Part shown: positions 1 to 11,730 of the stretch, piece by piece
Numbering within the stretch: the stretch's first letter is position 1
How the letters are laid out: each line of letters opens with the position of its first letter
Assembly (NCBI RefSeq): GCF_051401765.1
Contig: NW_027480429.1
Coordinates: 13,954,157-14,018,156 of the forward strand
DNA length: 64,000 nucleotides
Direction: 5' to 3'
Source of the DNA: Calliopsis andreniformis
Lineage: Eukaryota > Arthropoda > Insecta > Hymenoptera > Andrenidae
Program-made: the position numbers and the translations under genes
The notes under the pieces: generated by a model
What the model saw: only the letters and a program-made list of their open reading frames with translations
Database searches by the model: none
What the model was told of the DNA's origin: nothing

Positions 1-2979
1 CTACGTTGCGGGTAACCTAGGTATCACTTTAGGGCGTTGCTCCACCAGATCGAGTAGCTAGTGACTTAGAATTCAACGCCATAAGAATAAAATACAATAT
101 AAATATAACAGTTTTTCCATTGTATCAAACGAATAATAACAACCTGTGTGAAAGTTATGGTCATTTCAACGTTCCGGGCAATCTAGGCTTCACTCTAGGG
201 CGTTGCTCCACCAGGTCAATCAGTGAGGGCCTTAGAAGTCAACGCCCGAAGCATAAAATGCAAAATAATTAGAACAGTTTTTCCATTGCATAAAACGAAT
301 AATTGCTACCAGTGTAAAAGTTATGGTCATTTCTACGTTCCGGGCAACCTAGGCTTCACCCTAGGGCGTTTTTCCATCAGATCGAATAGTTAGGTCCTTA
401 GAAGTCAACGCCAGAAGCATTAAATACAAAATAAATAGAACAGTTTTTCCATTGTATAAAACGAATAATTGCTACCAGTGTAAAAGTTATGGTCATTTCT
501 ACGTTCCGGGCAACCTAGGCTGCACTCTAGGGCGTTGCTCCACCATATCGAATAGTTAGGGCCTTAGAAGTCAACGCCCGAAGCATAAAATACAAAGTAA
601 ATAGAACAGTTTTTGCATCGTATAAAACGAATAATCGCAACCACTATGAAAGTTATGGTCATTTATACTTTCTGGGCAACCTAGGCTTCACCCTAGGGCG
701 TTGCACCACCAGATCGAATAGTTAGGGCCTTAGAAATCAACGCCAGAAGCATAAAATACAATAAAGATGCAACAGTCTTTCCACCGTAAAACAGGAATAA
801 TTGCAACCAGTGTGAAGGTAATGGTCTTTTCTACGTTCCGGGCAACCTAGGCTTCACTCTAGGGCGGTGCTCCACCAGATCAAATAGTTAGGGCCTTAGA
901 AGTCAACGCCAGAAGCATAAAATACAGAATAAATAAAACAGTTTTTCCATCGTATAAAACGAATAATTGCAACCAGTGTGGAAGTTATGGTCATTTCTAC
1001 GTTCCGGGCAACCTAGGCTTCACTCTAGGGCGCTGCTCGGCCAGATCGAATAGCTAGGGCCTTAGAAGTCAACGCCTGAAGTATAAAATACAATAAAGAT
1101 GCAAAAGATTTTCCATCGTATAACAGGAATAACTGCAAACAGTGTGAAAGTACTGGTCATTTCTACGTTCCGGGTAACCTAGGTATTACTTTAGGGCGTT
1201 GCTCCACCAGATCGAGTAGCTAATGACTTAGAATTCAACGCCATAAGAATAAAATACAATATAAATGTAACAGTTTTTCCATTGTATCAAACGAATAATA
1301 ACAACCTGTGTGAAAGTTATTGTCATTTCAACGTTCCGGGCAATCTAGGCTTCACTCTAGGGCGTTGCTCCACCAGGTCAATCAGTTAGGGCCTTAGAAG
1401 TCAACGCCCGAAGCATAAAATGCAAAATAATTAGAACTGTTTTTCCATTGCATAAAACGAATAATTGCTACCAGTGTAAAAGTTATGGTCATTTCTACGT
1501 TCCGGGCAACCTAGGCTTCACGCTAGGGCGTTTTTCCATCAGATCGAATAGTTAGGTCCTTAGAAGTCAACGCCAGAAGCATTAAATACAAAATAAATAG
1601 AACAGTTTTTCCATTGTATAAAACGAATAATTGCTACCAGTGTAAAAGTTATGGTCATTTCTACGTTCCGGGCAACCTAGGCTGCACTCTAGGGCGTTGC
1701 TCCACAATATCGAATAGTTAGGGCCTTAGAAGTCAACGCCCGAAGCATAAAATACAAAGTAAATAGAACAGTTTTTGCATCGTATAAAACGAATAATCGC
1801 AACCAGTATGAAAGTTATGGTCATTTCTACTTTCTGGGCAACCTAGGCTTCACCCTAGGGCGTTGCACCACCGGATCGAATAGTTAGGGCCTTAGAAATC
1901 AAAGCCAGAAACATAAAATACAATAAAGATGCAACAGTCTTTCCATCGTAAAACAGGAATAATTGCAACCAGTGTGAAGGTAATGGTCTTTTCTACGTTC
2001 CGAGCAACCTAGGCTTCACTCTAGGGCGGTGCTCCACCAGATCAAATAGTTAGGGCCTTAGAAGTCAACGCCAGAAGCATAAAATACAACATAAATGCAA
2101 CAGATTTTCCATCGTATATAATGTATATTTGCAAACAGTGTGAAAGTAATGGTGATTTCTACGTACCGGGCAACTTAGGCTCCGCTCTCGGGCGTTGCTC
2201 CACCAAACCGAATAGGTAGGGCCCTAGAAGTCAACGCCAGAAGCATAAAATACAATAAAGATGCAAAAGTTTTTCCACCGTATAACAGGAATAACTGCAA
2301 ACAATGTGAAAGTAATGGTCATTTCCATGTTCCGGGCAACCTAGTCTTCACTCTAGGGCGTTGTTGAACCTGATCGAACAGTTAGGGCCTAAGAAGTCAA
2401 CGCCAGAAGCATAAAATGCAATATAAATATAACAGTTTTTCCATCGTATAAAACGAATGATAGCAACCAGTGTGAAAGTTATGGTCATTTCTACGTTCCG
2501 GGCAGCCTAGGCTTCACTCTAGGGCGTTGTTCCACCAGATCGAATAGTTAGACCCTAAGAAGTCAACGCCAGAAGCATAAAATGCAATAAAAGTACAACA
2601 GTTTTTCCATCGTATAACAGGAATGATTCCAACCAGTTTGAAAATGATGGTCATTTCTACGTTCCGGGCAACCTAGGTTTCACTCTAGGGCGTCGCTCCA
2701 ATAGATCGAATGGCTAGGGACTTAGAATTCAACGCCAGAAGGATAAAATACAATATATGTACAACAGTGTTTTCATCGTATAAAATGAATAATTGCAAAC
2801 ATTGTGAAAGTTATGGTCATTTCTACTTTCCGGGCATCCTAGGCTTCACTCTAGGGCGTTGCCCCACCACACTGAATAGCTAGGGCCTTAGAAGTCAACG
2901 CCCGAAGCATAAAATGCAAAATAATTAGAACAGTTTTTCCATTGCATAAAACGAATAATTGCTACCAGTGTAAAAGTTA
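1..2979 (+). repeat. Heterogeneous left segment of the array (about 18 monomers)
   Basis: This block contains two copies of one multimeric segment. 1-~927 matches 1163-~2089 (offset 1162 = 7 x 166), and both match 6807-~7733 further right. Rare shared variants tie them together: CTAGGTAT near 16, ATGCAAAATAATTAG near 260 and AGGGCGTTTTTCCATC near 363. The copies differ at scattered bases, so the duplication is older than those on the right side of the window. The end, 2660-2979, is a patchwork of pieces matching 6312-6557 and 226-332. Confidence 0.85.
1090..2517 (+). repeat. Segment shared with 6734-8161 (offset 34 monomers)
   Basis: About 1.43 kb corresponds to 6734-8161 at an offset of exactly 5644 bp (34 x 166). 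The diagnostic variants AGTACTGG, CTAGGTAT, GTATATAATGTATATTTG and GCGTTGTTGAAC occur in the same order in both. The match ends within the unit that follows GTTGAAC: here it continues GCGTTGTTCCACC, there GCGTTGCGCCACC. Confidence 0.8.
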
Positions 2980-5900
2980 TGGTCATTTATACTTTCTGGG
3001 CAACCTAGGCTTCACCCTAGGGCGTTGCACCACCAGATCGAATAGTTAGGGCCTTAGAAATCAACGCCAGAAGCATAAAATACAATAAAGAAGCAACAGT
3101 CTTTCCATCGTAAAACAGGAATAATTGCAACCAGTGTGAAGGTAATGGTCTTTTCTACGTTCCGCTCAACCTAGGCTTCACTCTAGGGCGGTGCTCCACC
3201 AGATCAAATAGTTAGGGCCTTAGAAGTCAACGCCAGAAGCATAAAATACAACATAAATACAACAGATTTTCCATCGTATATAATGTATATTTGCAAACAG
3301 TGTGAAAGTAATGGTGATTTCTAAGTACCGGGCAACTTAGGCTCCGCTCTCGGGCGTTGCTCCACCAAACCGATTAGGTAGGGCCCTAGAAGTCAACGCC
3401 AGAAGCATAAAATACAATAAAGATGCAAAAGTTTTTCCACCGTATAACAGGAATAACTGCAAACAGTGTGAAAGTAATGGTCATTTCCATGTTCCGGGCA
3501 ACCTAGTCTTCACTCTAGGGCGTTGTTGAACCAGATCGAATAGTTTGGGCCTAAGAAGTCAACGCCAGAAGCATAAAATACAATATAAATATAACAGTTT
3601 TTCCATCGTATAAAACGAATGATAGCAACCAGTGTGAAAGTTATGGTCATTTCTACGTTCCGGGCAAGCTAGGCTTCACTCTAGGGCGTTGCGCCACCAG
3701 ATCGAATAGTTAGGGCCTTAGAAGTCAACGCTCGAAGCATAAAATACAAAATAAATAAAACAATTTTTCCATCGTATAAAACGAATGATAGCAACCAGTG
3801 TGAAAGTAATGGTCATTTCTACGTACACGGCAACCTAGGCTCCACTCTCGGGCGTTGCTCCACCAAATCGAATAGCTAGGGCCTTAGAAGTCAACGCCAG
3901 AAGCATAAAATACAATAAAGATGCAATAGTTTTTCCATCGTATGACAGGAATAACTGCAAACAGTGTAAAAGTAATGGTCATTTCCATGTTCCGGGCAAC
4001 CTAGTCTTCACTCTAGGGCGTTGTTCCACCAGATCGAATAGTCAGGGCCTAAGAAGTCAACGCCAGCAGAATAAAATACAATATAACTACAAAAGCTTTT
4101 CCATCGTATAAAATGAATAATTGCAAACATTGTGAAAGTAATGGTCATTTCTACGTTCCCGGCAACCTAGGCGTCACTCTAGGGCGTTGGTCCACCACAT
4201 CTAATAGCTACGGCCTTAGAAGTCAACCCCGGATGAATAAAATACAGTAAAGATGCCACAGCTTTTCCATCGTATAAAACGAATAATTGCAACCAGTGTG
4301 AAAATTATGGTCATTTCTACATTCCGGGCATCCTAGGCTTCACCCTAAGCCGCTGTTCCACCAGATAGAACAGTTAGGGCCAAAGAAGTCAACGCCAGAA
4401 GCATAAAATACGATATAAATAGAACAGCTTTTCCATCGTATAAAACGAATAATTGCAACCAGTGTGGAAGTTATGGTCATTTCTACGTTCCGGGCAACCT
4501 AGGCTTCACTCTAGGGAGTTGCTCGACCAGATCGAATAGCTAGGGCCTTAGAAGTCAACGCCTGAAGTATAAAATACAATAAAAATACAAGAGTCTTTCC
4601 ATCCTATAACAGGAGTAATTGCAACCCGTATGAAAGTGATGGTCATTTCTACGTTCCAGGCAACCTAGGCTTCACCCTAGGGCGTTGTTTCACCAGATGG
4701 AATAGTTAGGGCCTAAGAAGACAACGCCAGAAGCATAAAATACGATATAAATAGAACAGCTTTTCCATCGTATAAAACGAATAATTCCAACCAGTGTGGA
4801 AGTTATGGTCATTTCTACGTTCCGGGCAACCTAGGCTTCACTCTAGGGCGTTGCTCGACCAGATCGAATAGCTAGGGCCTTAGAAGTCAACGCCTGAAGT
4901 ATAAAATACAATAAAAATACAACAGCCTTTCCATCCTATAACAGGAATAATTGCAACCCGTGTGAAAGTGATGGTCATTTCTACGTTCCAGGCAACCTAG
5001 GCTTCACCCTAGGGCGTTGCCCCACCAGATCGAATAGTTAGGGCCTTAGAAGTCAACGCCCGAAGCATAAAACACAAAACAAATAAAACAGCTTTTCCAT
5101 CGCATAAAACGAATAATTGCAACCAGTGTGAAGGTAATGGTCATTTCTACGTTCCGGGCAACTTAGGCGTCACCCTAGGGCGTTGCACCAACAGATTGAA
5201 TACTTAGGGCCATAGCAGTCAACGCCCGAAGCATAAAATACAAAATAAATAGAACAGTTTTTCCATCGTATGAAAAGAATAATTGCTACCGGTGTGAAAG
5301 TTATGGTCATTTCTCCGTTCCGGGCAACCTAGGCTTCACTCTAGGGCGTTGCTCCACCGGATCGAATGGTTAGGGCCTTAGAAGTCAACGCCAGAAGCAT
5401 AAAATACAAAATAAATGATACAGTTTTTCCATCGTATAAAACGAATAATTGCTACCAGTGTGAAAGTTATGGTCATTTCTACGTTACGCGCAACCTAGGC
5501 TTCACCCGAAGGCGTTGTTCCACCAGATGGAATAGTTAGGGCCTAAGAGTTCAACGCCAGAATCATAAAATACGATATAAATACAACAGCTTTTCCATCG
5601 TATAAAACGAATAATTGCAACCAGTGTGGAAGTTATGGTCATGTCTACATTCCGGGCAACCTAGGCTTCACTCTAGGGCGTTGCTCGACCAGATCGAATA
5701 GCTAGGGCCTTAGAAGTCAACGCCTGAAGTATAAAATACAATAAAAATACAACAGCCTTTCCATCCTATAACAGGAATAATTGCAACCCGAGTGAAAGTG
5801 ATGGTCATTTCTACGTTCCAGGCAACCCACGCTTCACCCTAGGGCGTTGTTCCACCAGATGGAATAGTTAGGGCCTAAGAAGTCAACGCCAGAAGCATAA

Positions 5901-7461
5901 AACACTATATAAATACAACAGTTTTTCCATCATATAAAACGAATAATTGCAACCAGGATGAAAGTTATGGTCATTTCTACTTTCCGGGCAACCTAGGCTT
6001 CACTCTAGGGCGTAGCCCCACCAGATCGAATAGTTAGGGCCTTAGAAGTCAACGCCCGAAGCATAAAACACAAAATAGATAAAACAGTTTTTCCATCGCA
6101 TTAAACGGATAATTGCAACCAGTATGAAAGTTAACGTCATTTCTACCTTCCGGGCAACATGGGCTTCACCCTTGGGCGTTGCACCAACAGATTGAATAGT
6201 TAGGGCCTTAGAAGTCAACGCCCGAAGCATAAAATACAAAATAAATAGAACAGTTTTTCCATCGTATAAAACGAATAATTGCAACCAGTGTGAAGGTAAT
6301 GGTCATTTATACGTTCCGGGCAACCTAGGTTTCACTCTAGGGCGTCGCTCCAATAGATCGAATGGCTAGGGACTTAGAATTCAACGCCAGAAGGATAAAA
6401 TACAATATATGTACAACAGTGTTTTCATCGTATAAAATGAATAATTGCAAACATTGTGAAAGTTATGGTCATTTCTACTTTCCGGGCATCCTAGGCTTCA
6501 CTCTAGGGCGTTGCCCCACCACACTGAATAGTTAGGGCCTTAGAAGTCAACGCCCGAAGCATAAAATGCAATAAAAAGACAACAGTTTTTCGATCGTATA
6601 ACAGGAATAATTCCAACCAGTTTGAAAGTAATGGTCATTTCTACGTTCCGGGCAACCTAGGCTCCACTCTAGGGCGTTGCACCACCAAATCGAATAGCTA
6701 GGGACTTAGAAGTCAACGCCAGAAGCACAAAATACAATAAAGATGCAAAAGATTTTCCATCGTATAACAGGAATAACTGCAAACAGTGTGAAAGTACTGG
6801 TCATTTCTACGTTGCGGGTAACCTAGGTATCACTTTAGGGCGTTGCTCCACCAGATCGAGTAGCTAGTGACTTAGAATTCAACGCCATAAGAATAAAATA
6901 CAATATAAATATAACAGTTTTTCCATTGTATCAAACGAATAATAACAACCTGTGTGAAAGTTATGGTCATTTCAACGTTCCGGGCAATCTAGGCTTCACT
7001 CTAGGGCGTTGCTCCACCAGGTCAATCAGTGAGGGCCTTAGAAGTCAACGCCCGAAGCATAAAATGCAAAATAATTAGAACAGTTTTTCCATTGCATAAA
7101 ACGAATAATTGCTACCAGTGTAAAAGTTATGGTCATTTCTACGTTCCGGGCAACCTAGGCTTCACCCTAGGGCGTTTTTCCATCAGATCGAATAGTTAGG
7201 TCCTTAGAAGTCAACGCCAGAAGCATTAAATACAAAATAAATAGAACAGTTTTTCCATTGTATAAAACGAATAATTGCTACCAGTGTAAAAGTTATGGTC
7301 ATTTCTACGTTCCGGGCAACCTAGGCTGCACTCTAGGGCGTTGCTCCACCATATCGAATAGTTAGGGCCTTAGAAGTCAACGCCCGAAGCATAAAATACA
7401 AAGTAAATAGAACAGTTTTTGCATCGTATAAAACGAATAATCGCAACCACTATGAAAGTTA
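2980..7461 (+). repeat. 27-monomer higher-order repeat, copy 1 (4482 bp)
   Basis: From about 2980 the sequence repeats at 7462 with a period of 4482 bp, exactly 27 x 166. Rare variants recur at that distance. GGGCAAGCTAGG is at 3662 and 8144, the ACGTACACGG variant is near 3812 and 8304, and GGATGAATAAAATAC starts at 4231 and 8713. The left boundary is where ATTTATACTTTCTGGG is first shared; upstream of it the two copies differ (GCTACCAGTGTAAAAG against GCAACCACTATGAAAG). There are no net length changes inside. Confidence 0.9.
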
Positions 7462-10400
7462 TGGTCATTTATACTTTCTGGGCAACCTAGGCTTCACCCT
7501 AGGGCGTTGCACCACCAGATCGAATAGTTAGGGCCTTAGAAATCAACGCCAGAAGCATAAAATACAATAAAGATGCAACAGTCTTTCCACCGTAAAACAG
7601 GAATAATTGCAACCAGTGTGAAGGTAATGGTCTTTTCTACGTTCCGGGCAACCTAGGCTTCACTCTAGGGCGGTGCTCCACCAGATCAAATAGTTAGGGC
7701 CTTAGAAGTCAACGCCAGAAGCATAAAATACAACATAAATACAACAGATTTTCCATCGTATATAATGTATATTTGCAAACAGTGTGAAAGTAATGGTGAT
7801 TTCTACGTACCGGGCAACTTAGGCTCCGCTCTCGGGCGTTGCTCCACCAAACCGAATAGGTAGGGCCCTAGAAGTCAACGCCAGAAGCATAAAATACAAT
7901 AAAGATGCAAAAGTTTTTCCACCGTATAACAGGAATAACTGCAAACAGTGTGAAAGTAATGGTCATTTCCATGTTCCGGGCAACCTAGTCTTCACTCTAG
8001 GGCGTTGTTGAACCAGATCGAATAGTTTGGGCCTAAGAAGTCAACGCCAGAAGCATAAAATACAATATAAATATAACAGTTTTTCCATCGTATAAAACGA
8101 ATGATAGCAACCAGTGTGAAAGTTATGGTCATTTCTACGTTCCGGGCAAGCTAGGCTTCACTCTAGGGCGTTGCGCCACCAGATCGAATAGTTAGGGCCT
8201 TAGAAGTCAACGCTCGAAGCATAAAATACAAAATAAATAAAACAATTTTTCCATCGTATAAAACGAATGATAGCAACCAGTGTGAAAGTAATGGTCATTT
8301 CTACGTACACGGCAACCTAGGCTCCACTCTCGGGCGTTGCTCCACCAAATCGAATAGCTAGGGCCTTAGAAGTCAACGCCAGAAGCATAAAATACAATAA
8401 AGATGCAATAGTTTTTCCATCGTATGACAGGAATAACTGCAAACAGTGTAAAAGTAATGGTCATTTCCATGTTCCGGGCAACCTAGTCTTCACTCTAGGG
8501 CGTTGTTCCACCAGATCGAATAGTCAGGGCCTAAGAAGTCAACGCCAGCAGAATAAAATACAATATAACTACAAAAGCTTTTCCATCGTATAAAATGAAT
8601 AATTGCAAACATTGTGAAAGTAATGGTCATTTCTACGTTCCCGGCAACCTAGGCGTCACTCTAGGGCGTTGGTCCACCACATCTAATAGCTACGGCCTTA
8701 GAAGTCAACCCCGGATGAATAAAATACAGTAAAGATGCCACAGCTTTTCCATCGTATAAAACGAATAATTGCAACCAGTGTGAAAATTATGGTCATTTCT
8801 ACATTCCGGGCATCCTAGGCTTCACCCTAAGCCGTTGTTCCACCAGATCGAACAGTTAGGGCCAAAGAAGTCAACGCCAGAAGCATAAAATACGATATAA
8901 ATAGAACAGCTTTTCCATCGTATAAAACGAATAATTGCAACCAGTGTGGAAGTTATGGTCATTTCTACGTTCCGGGCAACCTAGGCTTCACTCTAGGGAG
9001 TTGCTCGACCAGATCGAATAGCTAGGGCCTTAGAAGTCAACGCCTGAAGTATAAAATACAATAAAAATACAAGAGTCTTTCCATCCTATAACAGGAGTAA
9101 TTGCAACCCGTGTGAAAGTGATGGTCATTTCTACGTTCCAGGCAACCTAGGCTTCACCCTAGGGCGTTGTTTCACCAGATGGAATAGTTAGGGCCTAAGA
9201 AGACAACGCCAGAAGCATAAAATACGATATAAATAGAACAGCTTTTCCATCGTATAAAACGAATAATTCCAACCAGTGTGGAAGTTATGGTCATTTCTAC
9301 GTTCCGGGCAACCTAGGCTTCACTCTAGGGCGTTGCTCGACCAGATCGAATAGCTAGGGCCTTAGAAGTCAACGCCTGAAGTATAAAATACAATAAAAAT
9401 ACAACAGCCTTTCCATCCTATAACAGGAATAATTGCAACCCGTGTGAAAGTGATGGTCATTTCTACGTTCCAGGCAACCTAGGCTTCACCCTAGGGCGTT
9501 GCCCCACCAGATCGAATAGTTAGGGCCTTAGAAGTCAACGCCCGAAGCATAAAACACAAAACAAATAAAACAGCTTTTCCATCGCATAAAACGAATAATT
9601 GCAACCAGTGTGAAGGTAATGGTCATTTCTACGTTCCGGGCAACTTAGGCGTCACCCTAGGGCGTTGCACCAACAGATTGAATAGTTAGGGCCATAGCAG
9701 TCAACGCCCGAAGCATAAAATACAAAATAAATAGAACAGTTTTTCCATCGTATGAAAAGAATAATTGCTACCGGTGTGAAAGTTATGGTCATTTCTCCGT
9801 TCCGGGCAACCTAGGCTTCACTCTAGGGCGTTGCTCCACCGGATCGAATGGTTAGGGCCTTAGAAGTCAACGCCAGAAGCATAAAATACAAAATAAATGA
9901 TACAGTTTTTCCATCGTATAAAACGAATAATTGCTACCAGTGTGAAAGTTATGGTCATTTCTACGTTACGCGCAACCTAGGCTTCACCCGAAGGCGTTGT
10001 TCCACCAGATGGAATAGTTAGGGCCTAAGAGTTCAACGCCAGAATCATAAAATACGATATAAATACAACAGCTTTTCCATCGTATAAAACGAATAATTGC
10101 AACCAGTGTGGAAGTTATGGTCATGTCTACATTCCGGGCAACCTAGGCTTCACTCTAGGGCGTTGCTCGACCAGATCGAATAGCTAGGGCCTTAGAAGTC
10201 AACGCCTGAAGTATAAAATACAATAAAAATACAACAGCCTTTCCATCCTATAACAGGAATAATTGCAACCCGAGTGAAAGTGATGGTCATTTCTACGTTC
10301 CAGGCAACCCACGCTTCACCCTAGGGCGTTGTTCCACCAGATGGAATAGTTAGGGCCTAAGAAGTCAACGCCAGAAGCATAAAACACTATATAAATACAA

Positions 10401-10800
10401 CAGTTTTTCCATCATATAAAACGAATAATTGCAACCAGGATGAAAGTTATGGTCATTTCTACTTTCCGGGCAACCTAGGCTTCACTCTAGGGCGTAGCCC
10501 CACCAGATCGAATAGTTAGGGCCTTAGAAGTCAACGCCCGAAGCATAAAACACAAAATAGATAAAACAGTTTTTCCATCGCATTAAACGGATAATTGCAA
10601 CCAGTATGAAAGTTAACGTCATTTCTACCTTCCGGGCAACATGGGCTTCACCCTTGGGCGTTGCACCAACAGATTGAATAGTTAGGGCCTTAGAAGTCAA
10701 CGCCCGAAGCATAAAATACAAAATAAATAGAACAGTTTTTCCATCGTATAAAACGAATAATTGCAACCAGTGTGAAGGTAATGGTCATTTATACGTTCCG
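7462..10800 (+). repeat. 27-monomer higher-order repeat, copy 2, truncated (about 20 monomers)
   Basis: This block matches 2980-6318 at offset 4482 with only a few differences, for example GCCGCTG against GCCGTTG near 4351/8833. The match stops at about 10800. There copy 1 continues CAACCTAGGTTTCACTC, while this copy continues CAACTTAGGCGTCAACC. The remaining seven monomers of the unit are missing, so a later exchange removed or replaced the end of copy 2. Confidence 0.88.
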
Positions 10801-10871
10801 GGCAACTTAGGCGTCAACCTAGGACGTTGCTCCACCACATCTAATAGCAACGGCCTTAGAAGTCAGTCCCA

Positions 10872-10885
10872 GATGAATAAAATAC
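10872..10885 (+). repeat. Diagnostic site of the GATGAATAAAATAC monomer subtype
   Basis: This marks a distinct monomer subtype in which the variable AT segment reads GATGAATAAAATACATAAAAG, followed by ATGCCACAGC. It is usually preceded by CAACTTAGGCGTCACC and CCACATCTAATAG. I find it at 4232, 8714, 10872, 15850, 17344, 18340, 19667, 28634, 32118, 35270, 38753, 40578 and 43564, and not in 44-64 kb. In the two leftmost copies the same place reads ACAGTAAAGATGCC. The subtype travels as one linked haplotype and serves as a tracer of duplications. Confidence 0.85.
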
Positions 10886-11730
10886 ATAAAAGATGCCACA
10901 GCTTTTCCATCGTATAAAACGAATAATTGCAACCAGTGTGAAAGTTATGGTCATTTCTACGTTCCGGGCAACATAGGCTTCACTCTAGGGCGTTGCGCCA
11001 CCAGATCGAATAGTTAGGGCCTTAGAAGTCAAGGCCAGAAGCATAAAATACGATATAAATACAACAGGTTTTCCATCGTATAAAACGAATAATTGCAACC
11101 AGTGTGGAAGTTATGGTCATTTCTACGTTCCGGGCAACCTAGGCTTCACTCTAGGGCGTTGTTCCACCAGATGGAATAGTTAGGTCCTAAGAAGTCAACG
11201 CCAGAAGCATAAAACACTATATAAATACAACAGTTTTTCCATCATATAAAACGAATGATAGCAATCCAGTGTGAAAGTTATGGTCATTTCTACGTTCCGG
11301 GCAACCTAGGCTTCACTCTAGGGCGTTGCACCAACAGATTGAATAGTTAGGGCCTTAGAAGTCAACGCCCGAAGCATAAAATACAAAATAAATAGAACAG
11401 CTTTTCCATCGTATAAAACGAATAATTGCTACCGGTGTGAAAGTTATGGTCATTTCTCCGTTCCGGGCAACCCAGGCTTCACCCTAGGGCGTTGCTCCAC
11501 CAGATCGAATAGTTAGGGCCTTAGAAGTCAACGCCAGAAGCATAAAATACAGAATAAATAAAACTGTTTTTCCATCGTACAAAACGAATAATTGCTACCA
11601 GTGTGAACGTTATGGTCATTTCTACGTTCCGCGCAACCTAGGCTTCACTCTAGGGCGTTGCTCCACCAGATCGAATGGCTAGGTCCTTAGAAGTCAACGC
11701 CAGAAGCATAAAATACGATATAAATACAAC

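Noticed and set aside
5904..5930. TATA-box-like CTATATAAATAC in one monomer subtype as a promoter
   Set aside because: The motif is one of several interchangeable AT-segment versions. There is no start site, downstream gene or independent conservation to support a promoter. Satellite transcription is possible but not shown by the sequence.
6042..6284. Minus-strand reading frame of 80 codons, repeated almost unchanged at 10524, 17992, 22142, 26624, 28286, 47698, 57325 and other places
   Set aside because: It spans about one and a half monomers. Because 166 is not divisible by 3, the frame shifts at each unit and always closes. Its repeated occurrence follows from the repeat. Codon composition is that of the satellite; there is no domain and no separate conservation of the reading frame.
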